Assembly: GCF_900078705.1 (NCBI RefSeq)
Contig: NZ_FKIF01000010.1
Span: 558,001 to 622,000, forward strand
DNA length: 64,000 bases
Origin: Bordetella ansorpii
GTDB taxonomy: Bacteria; Pseudomonadota; Gammaproteobacteria; Burkholderiales; Burkholderiaceae_B
Direction of reading: 5' to 3'
Shown: piece after piece, positions 10,532 through 19,024 of the stretch
Layout: each line of letters begins with the position of its first letter
How positions within the stretch are numbered: position 1 is the first letter of the stretch
Made by a program: the position numbers and the translations under genes
Notes under the pieces: model-generated
Seen by the model: only the letters and a program-made list of their open reading frames with translations
What the model was told of the DNA's origin: nothing
Database searches by the model: none

Positions 10532-10568
10532 CGAGGGACACTGCACTGTCGCGGCGAGTCCCTCGTTT
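10532..10568 (+). terminator. Terminator after glnQ-like gene
   Basis: CGAGGGAC (10532-10539) pairs perfectly with GTCCCTCG (10558-10565), followed by TTT. It lies between two convergent genes. Confidence 0.65.
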
Positions 10569-10593
10569 CTGCGAACGCTGTGACTGCGATGTC

Positions 10594-11232
10594 TTACGAT
10601 GGGTTCTGACGTATCCAGTCTGCCATCGTTGCCTGGAGGTCATTGGCATAGTCCCATGAGCGAAGTTCGCTCAACTCAACTTTTTGCGCCTTGGCGGCCT
10701 TGGCCAGCACGCCTTCAAAAGCCAGGTAGCGCTGAGTGACATGAGCCGCGCCAGGGAGCGACGCGTTGGCGGATTTCTTGCGTAGGAAGTCGCGAACGCA
10801 ACTGATGGCCTTATCGCGATCGTTATGGTGAATCTTTGGGTCCAGCCCAGCCAGGTCGCTGATGCTGGCGTTGTGCTGATACGGCACCTCGTCCAGTATG
10901 CCTATGTGGTGATCGCGCTTGTATGGGTTCATGGCGTAAACCGCATAGGCGATGCCAGCCTCGAACGGCATATTGAAGCGGGGAAGGTGGTTGGCTCCCA
11001 ATTGCACACGACTCATGTCATGCAATGAGTACTTGCAGGTCGCGATCTCGCTGGCAATGCGCTCGACGCGCAATGCCGAGGCGTTGTCGATCAAGGCATG
11101 TCGGGCTTGGAAGCCGAGATCCTGGATCGTAAAAATGATCGCGTCGAAAAGCGGTTTGAAATCGTCGTCGAACGGGCAATTGAGAAACACGCGGTACTCA
11201 TAGTCCGCGGGCTTTTTCGCTGGGATGACCAT
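10594..11232 (-). CDS. TIR / nucleoside-deoxyribosyltransferase-like protein, possible defence effector
   Basis: A 212-residue soluble protein. The first 105 residues carry YRVFLNCPFDDDF (13-25), ALIDNASALRVERIA (46-60), HDMSRVQL (71-78) and RFNMPFEAGIAYA (85-97). The pattern Asp72-x-Ser74 ... Glu91-x-Gly is that of the TIR-like/nucleoside 2-deoxyribosyltransferase fold, whose conserved Glu does catalysis in NAD- or nucleotide-cleaving members. Proteins with FxNCPFD openings are a recurrent uncharacterised family. The gene overlaps the upstream Ala/Lys-rich gene by one base (TAATG), so translation is coupled. G+C is visibly lower than in neighbours (about 50-63% in lines counted by hand), which suggests acquisition by transfer. 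Enzyme activity and a defence role are inference. Confidence 0.65.
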   Translation of the reverse strand: MVIPAKKPADYEYRVFLNCPFDDDFKPLFDAIIFTIQDLGFQARHALIDNASALRVERIASEIATCKYSLHDMSRVQLGANHLPRFNMPFEAGIAYAVYAMNPYKRDHHIGILDEVPYQHNASISDLAGLDPKIHHNDRDKAISCVRDFLRKKSANASLPGAAHVTQRYLAFEGVLAKAAKAQKVELSELRSWDYANDLQATMADWIRQNPS

Positions 11233-11615
11233 TACTTCAGCAGCATGGATGCCAGCAGCGACCGGCGCGTTTCCTCGTCGAGCTTCAAAACGCTTTTTGG
11301 TGCCGGGCGAGGTTTGATATCAGGGTACTTGTCTACCAGCTTGCGTCGAGAAAGATCAAAGGTGGTTTCTCGCCCCGATGCCGAAGTGGTCGTCGCTTTG
11401 AGCACTCCGTTGGCAGACACGGTAACGGTCGTCTTGCCCCATTTCGTGGAAGCGGGGATGACAGTGACGACCTGGCTCTTGCCCGGTGAGGTTTGGGGCG
11501 CAGGTCTGGTCACCTTGCGCGCCGGTTGCGCGGCCTTCGCCGTGGCTTTTTTGGCAGCCCCGCCAACACTTGTGGCTTTCTTTGCCGCAGGTGCTTTTTT
11601 TGCCGTAGTCATCAT
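11232..11615 (-). CDS. Ala/Lys-rich protein, partner of the TIR-like gene
   Basis: A 127-residue protein (start ATG at 11615, or the next codon, also ATG). Residues 1-45 are a histone-H1-like run rich in Ala, Lys and Thr (AKKAPAAKKATS, AAKKATAKAAQ), probably disordered and able to bind nucleic acid. Residues 46-127 look folded, with beta-strand-like VVTVIPASTKWGKTTVTVSANG and a helical C-terminus DEETRRSLLASMLLK. No family is recognised. Its TAA overlaps the ATG of the TIR-like gene. A promoter with good -10 and -35 boxes lies just upstream (11644-11673). Possible roles are a DNA- or RNA-binding sensor, an antitoxin or a regulator of the partner. Confidence 0.6.
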   Translation of the reverse strand: MMTTAKKAPAAKKATSVGGAAKKATAKAAQPARKVTRPAPQTSPGKSQVVTVIPASTKWGKTTVTVSANGVLKATTTSASGRETTFDLSRRKLVDKYPDIKPRPAPKSVLKLDEETRRSLLASMLLK

Positions 11616-11643
11616 ACTCGCCTTGTTCCGTGCTGTGCTTCAA

Positions 11644-11673
11644 ATCATAAGCTCAAGCCAAGCCGAGTGTCAT
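11644..11673 (-). promoter_or_regulatory. Sigma-70-type promoter of the two-gene TIR-like unit
   Basis: Reading the minus strand, ATGACA (11673-11668) and TATGAT (11649-11644) are 18 bases apart; each matches the consensus at 5 of 6 positions. The predicted transcript would start near 11637, about 22 bases before the first ATG. Confidence 0.55.
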
Positions 11674-11707
11674 CCACTGTGATATTTCTGCTGCACGCGC
11701 AATCGGC

Positions 11708-12256
11708 TCACTCCAGCTCGTAGCGGTAACTGAAATCTGCATGGAATCCGCCATCGGCCGGTCCGATGGCGAACTCGATGACGGGCTCTTCGCTGCCGTC
11801 GATCATCGCGTAGCCCGCCAGCACTTCCACGCCGTACATGCCATTAGGCAACGCGAACGAGGGCCGGTGATCTTTCAGGTGGGGCAGGCGGCTGTCCCAC
11901 TGCTGCAGGTACGGGATGGTGAAGAGAAAGATGCGCTCGCTGGTGACGTCCAGCAGGTAACCGGCCTGCCGGTGCACGATGCGATGCCGTGCCGATTCCA
12001 GAACCGGCTTGCCGCTGCGGTTGAAAATCACCGTATACGGATGGTTGGCGATGCCGGGCAAAGGCAGCAGCGCGCCTTCTTCGACGATCCGGTCGCCGAG
12101 TTCCGTGGTGATCATCGGCGTGAGCATGTCGTCGTCGATGGCGTGCCTGTTCTTGAAGTCCTGGACGGTCTGGAGGTCACCCAGCAGAAAGTAGTCCTGC
12201 AGGTCGTTCAAGACCTCGTCGCAGATTCGTATCTGTTCGGTGACGTCCACTCTCAT
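11708..12256 (-). CDS. Hypothetical protein
   Basis: A 182-residue soluble acidic protein without signal or membrane segment. It has a helical N-terminus (VTEQIRICDEVLNDLQDYFLLGD) and a beta-rich remainder (YTVIFNRSGKPVLESARHRIV, FLFTIPYLQQWDSRLPHL, FALPNGMYGVEVLAGY). The last 40 residues resemble proteins that end in a beta-sandwich with a GPADGGFHADFSYRYEL tail. No family is recognised. It lies between the TIR-like unit and the M50 protease gene, is on the same strand as both, and shares the somewhat lower G+C of the TIR-like unit. Immunity-type proteins have similar size and make-up, but nothing here shows that role. Confidence 0.6.
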   Translation of the reverse strand: MRVDVTEQIRICDEVLNDLQDYFLLGDLQTVQDFKNRHAIDDDMLTPMITTELGDRIVEEGALLPLPGIANHPYTVIFNRSGKPVLESARHRIVHRQAGYLLDVTSERIFLFTIPYLQQWDSRLPHLKDHRPSFALPNGMYGVEVLAGYAMIDGSEEPVIEFAIGPADGGFHADFSYRYELE

Positions 12257-12277
12257 GGGGGCATGCCTCGTGGGGAA

Positions 12278-13009
12278 TCAGTACCGCCGCACGTGCGACA
12301 GCATCTCGTGCACATCATGCGACAGGATGGCCAGCAAGGCCACCAGCGCCAGGTACGCGCAGCCATACGTCAGCTTGCTTTCCAGCGTGGCCGCGCCGTA
12401 GTAGGCCTGGTTCTCGGGCAGCTTCGGGTCGTACTTGAACGCCTTGATGGCATTGGGCAGGGCCAGGATCGCCACCAGGATCAGGATCGGGCTGGGCGAC
12501 CAGAAGAACAGGCCCACCAGCACCGGCACGCCCAGCAGCCAGACGCGCGGCGACAGCACCGCGGTGATGCGGCCGCCATCCAGCGGCGACACGGGAATCA
12601 GGTTGAACAGATTGATGAAGAAACCCGAATAGGACAGCGCCAGCAACAGGTCGCTGCCGGTATCGCGCGCGGCGAAATAGCAGGCCAGCGATGCGAGGGT
12701 GCCGGCCAATGGCCCGCCCAGGCCGACATAGGCCTCGGTTTCGGCATCGTGCGGCATGTCCTTCAACTGGATCCAGGCGCCCACGAACGGAATGAAGGTG
12801 GGCGCGCCGACCTCCAGGCCGCGCTGGCGGGCCGCCACGTAGTGGCCCATCTCGTGCACGAAGATCAGCAGCACGAAGCCCGCCGCGTAGCGCCAGCCGA
12901 ATACCAGCGCATACGCACCGATCGACAGCAGCATGGTGCCGCCGGTCGTCAGCAGCTTGCCGAACTTCAGGAACTTCAGTCCGGAAAACAGCAGCAGCAG
13001 CAGCTTCAT
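12278..13009 (-). CDS. M50-family (site-2-protease-like) membrane metalloprotease
   Basis: A 243-residue polytopic membrane protein beginning MKLLLLLFSGLKFLKFG. ATG at 13009 is chosen because it follows the stop of the DUF2167 gene by seven bases and starts directly with a membrane-type sequence. The zinc site motif is FVHEMGHYVAARQRG (HExxH) near residues 49-63, and the third ligand motif is NLIPVSPLDGGR near 160-171, as in M50 proteases. Such enzymes cleave substrates inside the membrane. It is coupled to the DUF2167 protein, which may be partner or substrate. No PDZ domain is visible. Confidence 0.85.
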   Translation of the reverse strand: MKLLLLLFSGLKFLKFGKLLTTGGTMLLSIGAYALVFGWRYAAGFVLLIFVHEMGHYVAARQRGLEVGAPTFIPFVGAWIQLKDMPHDAETEAYVGLGGPLAGTLASLACYFAARDTGSDLLLALSYSGFFINLFNLIPVSPLDGGRITAVLSPRVWLLGVPVLVGLFFWSPSPILILVAILALPNAIKAFKYDPKLPENQAYYGAATLESKLTYGCAYLALVALLAILSHDVHEMLSHVRRY

Positions 13010-13016
13010 CGCGCGC

Positions 13017-13925
13017 TCAGGCCGGGGTTTGGGGCGTCTGGTGCTTCTTGCCGCGCAGGCGGCGGATGAGGGGCATGATGACGGCGGCCACGGCAATGAA
13101 GCCCACCTTGGCGAACTTGGCCAGGAAGGCGGCGATCACCGCGAACAGACCCAGCTTCTTGGCCGCCACGCCCGCCACCAGCGCCGCCAGGCCGTATTCG
13201 GCGACCTTGTCGGTGGACGAATTGAAGTCGGCGTAGCGTTTGCCTTCGACGTAGCTGATGTTGTCCAGCAGGGACAGCGCCACGGACTTGTCCGCCGGCA
13301 ACTGGCTCTGGCTGGTGATCAGGTCCACCGAGATGTAGCCGTCACGGCCCAGCGCATAGGTGTTGTAGTTGACGGTGGGGTCCTCGTCCGGGCCGTTCTT
13401 GTTCTTGGCCAGCGCCGACCACACCAGGCGGTGCGAGGCGGCGTCGTACTTCGGCACCTCGGTCCAGCCGCCCACGACGATTTCATCGAAACCGCGTTCG
13501 CGCCGCGCCTTGTTGGCCTCTTCGGTGCCGTCCTTCAGGCTTTGCAGCAGTTCGTCGGTATCCCAGTCGCGGGCATCGTCTTCCTTGATGTAGCCGGCCT
13601 TCTCGAAATCGATGGTGGCCAGCCACTGGCCTTCGCCGGTGGGCAGCACCAGGCCCATCATGTCGGGGTTCGTGCCGTTGCCATGGGCCTGCATCAGGCG
13701 CTGCGCCTGCGCTTTCGGCACGAACACCATCCGGGCCGGCAGTTTCAGCGTGGCCTGGTCGTCCAGCTCGATGTCGGCCGGGCCTTCCTGCGCGGCGGCC
13801 ATCGCGGCCTGCGAGGCAGCGTCGATCTCTTTCTGGGCGGCGGCATTCTGGGCCGCGGTGATCGTGGGAGCGAAGGCGGCGGACAGGGAGATGGCAAGCG
13901 TCAGGCTGCGGAGCAGGGCGCGCAT
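13017..13925 (-). CDS. DUF2167-family membrane protein
   Basis: A 302-residue protein with a signal peptide (MRALLRSLTLAISLSAAF, cleavage near TAAQ), a long exported domain and C-terminal membrane segments (FAVIAAFLAKFAKVGFIAVAAVIMPLI) ending in a basic tail. Features of DUF2167 include WLATIDFEKAGYIKEDDA, GWTEVPKYDAASHRLVW and YALGRDGYISVDL. The function of the family is unknown. It is the first gene of a two-gene unit with the M50 protease. The basic end after the membrane segment places the C-terminus in the cytoplasm and the main domain in the periplasm. Confidence 0.85.
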   Translation of the reverse strand: MRALLRSLTLAISLSAAFAPTITAAQNAAAQKEIDAASQAAMAAAQEGPADIELDDQATLKLPARMVFVPKAQAQRLMQAHGNGTNPDMMGLVLPTGEGQWLATIDFEKAGYIKEDDARDWDTDELLQSLKDGTEEANKARRERGFDEIVVGGWTEVPKYDAASHRLVWSALAKNKNGPDEDPTVNYNTYALGRDGYISVDLITSQSQLPADKSVALSLLDNISYVEGKRYADFNSSTDKVAEYGLAALVAGVAAKKLGLFAVIAAFLAKFAKVGFIAVAAVIMPLIRRLRGKKHQTPQTPA

Positions 13926-13969
13926 AGGGTTTTCAGGTCTCGGTAGGGAAAAGGGGCTCCATTGTCCAA

Positions 13970-14004
13970 GCCCGCGACTTTCAATTTTCTGAAAGCTCGC
14001 GGGC
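13970..14004 (-). terminator. Large hairpin downstream of spoT
   Basis: GCCCGCGA and TCGCGGGC plus CTTTCA and TGAAAG form a 14-bp stem with one bulged base and a six-base loop. It lies 60 bases past the spoT stop and is the likely end of the gmk-rpoZ-spoT transcript; the U-run is weak. Confidence 0.5.
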
Positions 14005-14063
14005 CGTTTGCTACCGGATCTGTCTGAATCCGCGCCGTGGAAACGGACGGTATCGAAGGCGTG

Positions 14064-16349
14064 TCAGCCTTTTACACGCACGATCTTCTGGACCTGCGGA
14101 ACGTGCCGGACGGCGCGGATGACCTGGGCCAGGTGCTTGCGGCTGTCGACCTGCACGGTAAGGTGCAGCGAGACCGTGGAGACCGCATCGTCGTGCATGG
14201 TGACGTGCACGATGTTGGCGTCGGCCGCGGTGACTTCCGCCGCCAGCCGGCCCAGCACGCCGCGCTCGTTGCGCGTGATGATGTCCAGCCGGGTGGACAG
14301 GTGCTTGGCGGTCTGGCTGTCCCAGGCCACCGGCACCCAGCGTTCCGGCTCGCGCGCTTGCGCGCGGATGGCGACGGGGCAGTCGGTGGTATGCACCACG
14401 ACGCCCTGGCCCAGCCGCATGCCGGCGATGATGGGATCGCCGGGCAGGGGGCCGCAGCAGGTGGCCAGTTGCACCGCCTGGCCTTCGTTGCCCTGGATGA
14501 GGATGGGGGCGGCGCGGGCGGAGGTGATTTCGTCGACGGCGGCGGCCGTGGTGGCCACCAGCGGATTGTCGGGCGTGAAGCGGCGCGCCACCACGGCCGC
14601 CAGGCGCTTGCCCAGGCCGATGTCGGCGAGGATCTCGTCGCGCGAACTGGCGCCGGTGCTGCGCGCCAGTTTTTCCCATTGGGGATCGTCGGCGGACGGC
14701 AGCGTCAGGTGCAGGGCCTGGAACGCCTGCGCGAGCAGGCGCTCGCCGAAGCCGACGGACTCTTCGTACTTGACCGTGCGCAGGTAGTGGCGGATCTCGG
14801 AGCGCGCGCGGCCCGTGCGCACGTAGTTGAGCCATTGCGCGTTGGGCCGCGAGGCCGGCGACGTGATGATCTCGATCGTGTCGCCGCTGTTGAGTTCGGT
14901 GCGCAGCGGCACGAACTCGTTGTTGATCTTGGCCGCGACCGCCTGGTTGCCGATGTCGGTATGGATGGCGTAGGCGAAGTCGACCGGCGTGGCGCCGCGC
15001 GGCAGCGAGATGATCTTGCCGCGTGGCGTGAAGACGTAGACGGCATCCGGGAACAGGTCGACCTTGACGTGTTCGAAGAACTCGCCCGAGTCGCCCGTCT
15101 GGCTCTGGATGTCCAGCAGCGACTGCAACCACTGGTGCGTGCGTTTCTGCAGGTCGTTCAGGCTGAGTTCGTCTTCCTTGTACAGCCAGTGCGACGCCAC
15201 GCCTTCCTCGGCGACGTGGTGCATGTCGCGCGTGCGGAACTGGAACTCGACCGGCGTGCCGTAAGGACCCACCAGCGTGGTGTGCAGCGACTGGTAGCCG
15301 TTGACCTTGGGGATCGCGATGTAGTCCTTGAACTTGCCCGGCACCGGGCGGTACAGCTGGTGCAGTGTGCCCAGCGCCAGGTAGCACTCGGGCAGCGTAT
15401 GCACGATGACGCGAAAGCCGTAGATGTCGAGCACTTCGGAGAAGGACTTCTTCTGCTCCAGCATCTTGCGGTAGATGCCGTAGAGCGTCTTTTCGCGGCC
15501 CGTGACCTCGGCTTCGATGCCGGCGGCGGGCAGGGCGGTACGCACCGCGTCCTCGATCTTGCCGATGACCTCGCGCCGGTTGCCGCGCGCCGCCAGCACG
15601 GCGCGATACAGCACCTGGTAGCGGTTGGGGTGAATGGCTGCGAAGCAGAGGTCCTGCAGCTCGCGGAACAGCAGGTTCAGGCCCAGGCGATGCGCGATGG
15701 GTGCGTAGATTTCCAGCGTTTCGCGCGCAACGCGGCGACGCTTCTCGGCGCTGACGGCCTCGAGCGTGCGCATGTTGTGCAGGCGGTCGGCCAGCTTGAT
15801 GAGGATGACGCGCACGTCCCGCGCCATGGCCAGCAGCATCTTGCGGAAGCTTTCCGCCTGCTGCTCGGCCTTGGTGGCGAAGTCCAGCCTTTCGAGCTTG
15901 GACAGGCCATCGACCAGTTCAGCCACTTCCGGGCCGAACTTCTCGGCCAGTTCCTGCTTGGTGATGCCCTGGTCTTCGATGACGTCGTGCAGCAGCGCGG
16001 CCGACAATGCGTTGGCATCGAGCTTCCAGCCGGCACAGATCTCGGTGACCGCGATGGGATGCGAAATGTAGGGCGAACCGCTGGCGCGGAACTGGCCCAG
16101 GTGGGCCTGGTCGGCGAAGCGATAGGCCTCGCGTACGCGTTCGACGTCTTTGGGGTCGAGATAGCTGCCGATGATTTCGGTCAGCGGCGCCAGCGAGGCG
16201 ACCGGCGAGGCGACGGGCTCCGCCGCCTGTGCCGCGGCGTTGTTGCCGACGGCAGGGTGCTTGCGTTCGGATCGTCGGCCAAGCCGCGAACCGGCGCGTA
16301 GCGCGGCCAGCAGTCCAGACGATGCGTGTCTCAGTCCGGGAAATGCCAT
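14064..16349 (-). CDS. spoT: Bifunctional (p)ppGpp synthetase/hydrolase
   Basis: A 761-residue stringent-response enzyme. After a variable N-terminus of about 60 residues comes the HD hydrolase domain (SHPIAVTEI, LLHDVIEDQGIT, LIKLADRLHNMRTL), with the catalytic His-Asp pair intact. The synthetase domain follows (DIYGFRVIVHTLPECY, FKDYIAIPKVNGYQSLHTTL), then TGS (VYVFTPRGKIISLPRGATPVDFAY) and a C-terminal ACT domain (ITRNERGVLGRLAAEV). Both active sites look complete, so it should make and degrade (p)ppGpp. It is last in the gmk-rpoZ-spoT unit, 20 bases after rpoZ. An annotated relA elsewhere in the genome would be expected. Confidence 0.96.
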   Translation of the reverse strand: MAFPGLRHASSGLLAALRAGSRLGRRSERKHPAVGNNAAAQAAEPVASPVASLAPLTEIIGSYLDPKDVERVREAYRFADQAHLGQFRASGSPYISHPIAVTEICAGWKLDANALSAALLHDVIEDQGITKQELAEKFGPEVAELVDGLSKLERLDFATKAEQQAESFRKMLLAMARDVRVILIKLADRLHNMRTLEAVSAEKRRRVARETLEIYAPIAHRLGLNLLFRELQDLCFAAIHPNRYQVLYRAVLAARGNRREVIGKIEDAVRTALPAAGIEAEVTGREKTLYGIYRKMLEQKKSFSEVLDIYGFRVIVHTLPECYLALGTLHQLYRPVPGKFKDYIAIPKVNGYQSLHTTLVGPYGTPVEFQFRTRDMHHVAEEGVASHWLYKEDELSLNDLQKRTHQWLQSLLDIQSQTGDSGEFFEHVKVDLFPDAVYVFTPRGKIISLPRGATPVDFAYAIHTDIGNQAVAAKINNEFVPLRTELNSGDTIEIITSPASRPNAQWLNYVRTGRARSEIRHYLRTVKYEESVGFGERLLAQAFQALHLTLPSADDPQWEKLARSTGASSRDEILADIGLGKRLAAVVARRFTPDNPLVATTAAAVDEITSARAAPILIQGNEGQAVQLATCCGPLPGDPIIAGMRLGQGVVVHTTDCPVAIRAQAREPERWVPVAWDSQTAKHLSTRLDIITRNERGVLGRLAAEVTAADANIVHVTMHDDAVSTVSLHLTVQVDSRKHLAQVIRAVRHVPQVQKIVRVKG

Positions 16350-16369
16350 GCCGCGCCTCGCGGGCCCGA

Positions 16370-16573
16370 TCAGGTCGGGACTTTGCGGAGCATTTCCAGG
16401 CCGGTCAGGCCCGAAGCGATTTCACGCAGCGCGGTCACGGTCGGCTTGTCCTTGGTGTCCAGGCGCGGGGCGTGGCCCTGGGCCAGCTCGCGGGCGCGGT
16501 ACGTGGCGGCCAGCGTGAGCTTGAAGCGGTTGGGGATCTGGTTCAGACAATCTTCGACAGTAATGCGGGCCAT
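16370..16573 (-). CDS. rpoZ: RNA polymerase omega subunit
   Basis: A 67-residue protein, [20 protein letters not shown] at the start and then [13 protein letters not shown], which is the standard omega sequence. It helps assemble RNA polymerase and, with ppGpp, forms one of the ppGpp binding sites; its place between gmk and spoT is conserved in proteobacteria. It is preceded by CAGGTATCGTCC (minus strand) rather than a perfect Shine-Dalgarno. Confidence 0.96.
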   Translation of the reverse strand: MARITVEDCLNQIPNRFKLTLAATYRARELAQGHAPRLDTKDKPTVTALREIASGLTGLEMLRKVPT

Positions 16574-16630
16574 GGACGATACCTGGAGGGACGACGGATG
16601 GAAGGAAGGGATGCGCGGCGGGAAGGGCTG

Positions 16631-17263
16631 CTAGTGCGCCGCGGGGATGCCCAATTGCGCGAACAACGGGGCATTGCGGGCGGCCTGGGAAGCAAAGCGC
16701 AACCGGGCGGCACTGATTACTTGGCCCAGCTCGGACAACGCTACGCTAAATTCTTGATTAATAATAACATATTCGCATTCAGGCGCATGGGCGATCTCGC
16801 CGCCGGCAGCCAGCAGGCGGCGCTCGATCACAGCGGCGTCATCCTGGCCGCGCGCCTTCAGGCGGGCGGCCAGTTCCTCGATGGAGGGCGGCAGGATGAA
16901 GATGCCGATGGCCTGCGGATAGCGTTGCTTGACCTGGCGGGCGCCTTGCCAGTCGATTTCCAACAGCACGTCCTGGCCGGCGGCCGTGGCCGCGTCGATG
17001 CGATCGCGCGGCGTGCCATAGAAATTGCCATGCACTTCCGCCCATTCCAGCAAGGCTTCTGCCTGGCGCAACTGCGTAAATGCTTCTGTTGTGACGAAAC
17101 GGTACTCGCGCCCGTCGGCCTCGCCCGGACGCGGCTGCCGCGTGGTGCACGAAATCGACAGGATGATGGAAGGATCACGGTCGAGCAGGGCGCGAACCAG
17201 GCTCGATTTGCCGGCGCCGCTGGGGGCGACGACCATGAACACGTTTCCGGGCGGATGGGTCAT
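16631..17263 (-). CDS. gmk: Guanylate kinase
   Basis: A 210-residue enzyme that phosphorylates GMP to GDP. The start [21 protein letters not shown] is preferred; the frame is open for 13 more codons, but those are not family sequence. The P-loop is APSGAGKSS, the GMP-binding part contains [20 protein letters not shown], and [14 protein letters not shown] is the Walker-B-like stretch. The 57-base gap to rpoZ includes an AT-rich patch (AATAATAACATATT), but this is inside the gene's C-terminal coding region. First gene of gmk-rpoZ-spoT. Confidence 0.96.
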   Translation of the reverse strand: MTHPPGNVFMVVAPSGAGKSSLVRALLDRDPSIILSISCTTRQPRPGEADGREYRFVTTEAFTQLRQAEALLEWAEVHGNFYGTPRDRIDAATAAGQDVLLEIDWQGARQVKQRYPQAIGIFILPPSIEELAARLKARGQDDAAVIERRLLAAGGEIAHAPECEYVIINQEFSVALSELGQVISAARLRFASQAARNAPLFAQLGIPAAH

Positions 17264-17410
17264 GTGGCTGAAACAAGAACGGCAAGACACGAAGAATAGC
17301 AAATCGGCAGGCCGTGTTGCGGATTGTCGGCAAGTCCGGGGCCGTTGCTGCTAGGATGCGCCGATTCCCCTGCCAATGAATTCCCCCTGCCGAAGAATAA
17401 GGAGATGGGC

Positions 17411-18178
17411 ATGCACACGAACGATCAACCCGCCAGGGTGGCCCTGGTCACCGGCGCCGGTACCGGCATCGGCCGCGCCGTGGCCCTGGAGTTCCTGGCG
17501 CGCGGCTACCGCGTAGTGCTGGCCGGACGCCGGCCCGAGCCGCTCGAACACACCCGCGTGGCGGCGGGCGACGACAGCGCCCGCGCGCTGGTGGTGCCCA
17601 CCGACGTGACCCGCGAGGCCTCGGTGCGCGAACTGTTCGACGAAACCCAGCGCGCCTATGGCCGGCTGGACGTGCTGTTCAACAATGCGGGGCGAGGCGC
17701 GCCGGCGGTGCCGATCGAGGAACTGCCGGTGGAAACCTGGCGCGAGGTGGTCGACACCAACCTCACCGGCATGTTCCTGTGCGCGCAGGCGGCCATCCGC
17801 CTGATGAAGGCGCAGAACCCGCGCGGCGGCCGCATCATCAACAACGGATCGATTTCGGCGCATGCGCCGCGGCCGTATTCCATCGCCTATACGGCGACCA
17901 AGCACGCCGTGACGGGGCTGACCAAGTCGATCTCGCTGGATTGCCGCCAGGACGGCATCGCCTGCGGGCAGATCGACATCGGCAATGCCGTGACGGAGAT
18001 GACCGACCGCATGGCGGCCGGCATTCTCCAGGCCGACGGCAGCACGCGCGTCGAGCCGCGCATGGACGTGGGCCACGTGGCCCGCGCGGTGGCGGAAATG
18101 GCCGCGCTGCCGCTGGATGCCAACGTGCAGTTCATGACGATCATGGCCACGACCATGCCCTTCGTGGGGCGGGGGTAG
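17411..18178 (+). CDS. Short-chain dehydrogenase/reductase (SDR)
   Basis: A 255-residue NAD(P)-dependent oxidoreductase. ATG at 17411 is chosen because AAGGAG lies seven bases upstream; the ATG at 17405 is too close. The cofactor site is [11 protein letters not shown] near residues 16-26, the structural NNAG motif is [10 protein letters not shown], and the active site has Ser (NNGSISAH) with YxxxK as YTATKHAV. The segment [13 protein letters not shown] resembles SDRs acting on small hydroxy compounds or acyl groups. It stands alone between gmk and the NlpC gene; no substrate can be assigned. Confidence 0.92.
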   Translation: MHTNDQPARVALVTGAGTGIGRAVALEFLARGYRVVLAGRRPEPLEHTRVAAGDDSARALVVPTDVTREASVRELFDETQRAYGRLDVLFNNAGRGAPAVPIEELPVETWREVVDTNLTGMFLCAQAAIRLMKAQNPRGGRIINNGSISAHAPRPYSIAYTATKHAVTGLTKSISLDCRQDGIACGQIDIGNAVTEMTDRMAAGILQADGSTRVEPRMDVGHVARAVAEMAALPLDANVQFMTIMATTMPFVGRG

Positions 18179-18207
18179 GCCCGGCGCTGCGGCGCCCCGG
18201 GCGGCCC

Positions 18208-18798
18208 TCAGGGGCGGCCGGCGCTGGCGACCCGCGTTTCGCTGCCCTTCAGGTAGCGGCGCGCGCCCGCATAGTTGCGGTGCCAGTACGTGTTGTCCAG
18301 GCGGTCGACGCGAACCGAGTCGCCCCGGCTGGGCGCATGCACGAATTCGCCGCGGCCGATGTACATGCCGACGTGCGAGATGCCGCCACGGCGGCCGCGC
18401 GTGGTGAAGAACACCAGGTCGCCGGGCTGCAGTTGCGTGCGGGCGACCGCCTTGCCGGTCTTGCGCTGGGCACGCGCCGTGCGGGGCAGGGTCACGCCGG
18501 CGATCTCGCGATACACGAACAGCACCAGGCCGCTGCAATCGAAACCGTCTTCGGGATCGTCGCCCCCCCACGAGTACGGGGTGCCGATGGCGTCCATGCC
18601 CGCGCGCACGACCATGTCGCGCAGCGTCGGAACGGTGGCCTCACCGACCAGGCGCAGGCCTTCGAGGCTGGCGCGGGCGGGCGGGTTCGAAAGGGTGGCT
18701 TGGGCGGGAAGCGACAGCAGGCTCAAGGCGAGGGCTGAGGCGGCCAGCGGAAAAGTAAGCGGAATCGTGAATGATTTTTTTCGCTGTGGCGGAGTCAT
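18208..18798 (-). CDS. NlpC/P60 (C40) cell-wall peptidase
   Basis: A 196-residue exported protein. The start at 18798 (MTPPQRKKSFTIPLTF) gives a normal signal peptide (AASALALSLLSLPAQA). The catalytic Cys is in DGFDCSGLVLFVYRE, the His in ISHVGMYIGRGEFVHA, and the third residue is in the HAPSRGDSVRV segment, as in gamma-D-glutamyl-diamino-acid endopeptidases of the Spr/NlpC type. It should cut peptidoglycan stem peptides or cross-links in the periplasm. An AT-rich stretch upstream (18895-18950) probably carries its promoter. Confidence 0.92.
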   Translation of the reverse strand: MTPPQRKKSFTIPLTFPLAASALALSLLSLPAQATLSNPPARASLEGLRLVGEATVPTLRDMVVRAGMDAIGTPYSWGGDDPEDGFDCSGLVLFVYREIAGVTLPRTARAQRKTGKAVARTQLQPGDLVFFTTRGRRGGISHVGMYIGRGEFVHAPSRGDSVRVDRLDNTYWHRNYAGARRYLKGSETRVASAGRP

Positions 18799-18982
18799 TG
18801 GACGTCGGGCAAGAGAGCGCGGATGACGGCGGCTAGCGAGGGGAAGCCGGCGCAAATGAAGAAGATGGCGGCGTGTTGCGCCGAAGCATCCTGAAAGTTG
18901 TGACGATTATAGGGGTATAAAGTTTCATTGCGTTCGTCATATTTCATGAAGTATTTCCAATCCATTTCAGAAGCCCGGGCAT

Positions 18983-19017
18983 GGGAACGGACCCTTGCTG
19001 CCTGCGGGTCCGTCCCC
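18983..19017 (-). terminator. Hairpin after TonB receptor gene
   Basis: GGGAACGGACCC and GGGTCCGTCCCC form an 11- to 12-bp stem a few bases past the TonB-receptor stop. No U-run follows on the minus strand, so efficiency is unknown. Confidence 0.4.
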
Positions 19018-19024
19018 ATGACGC

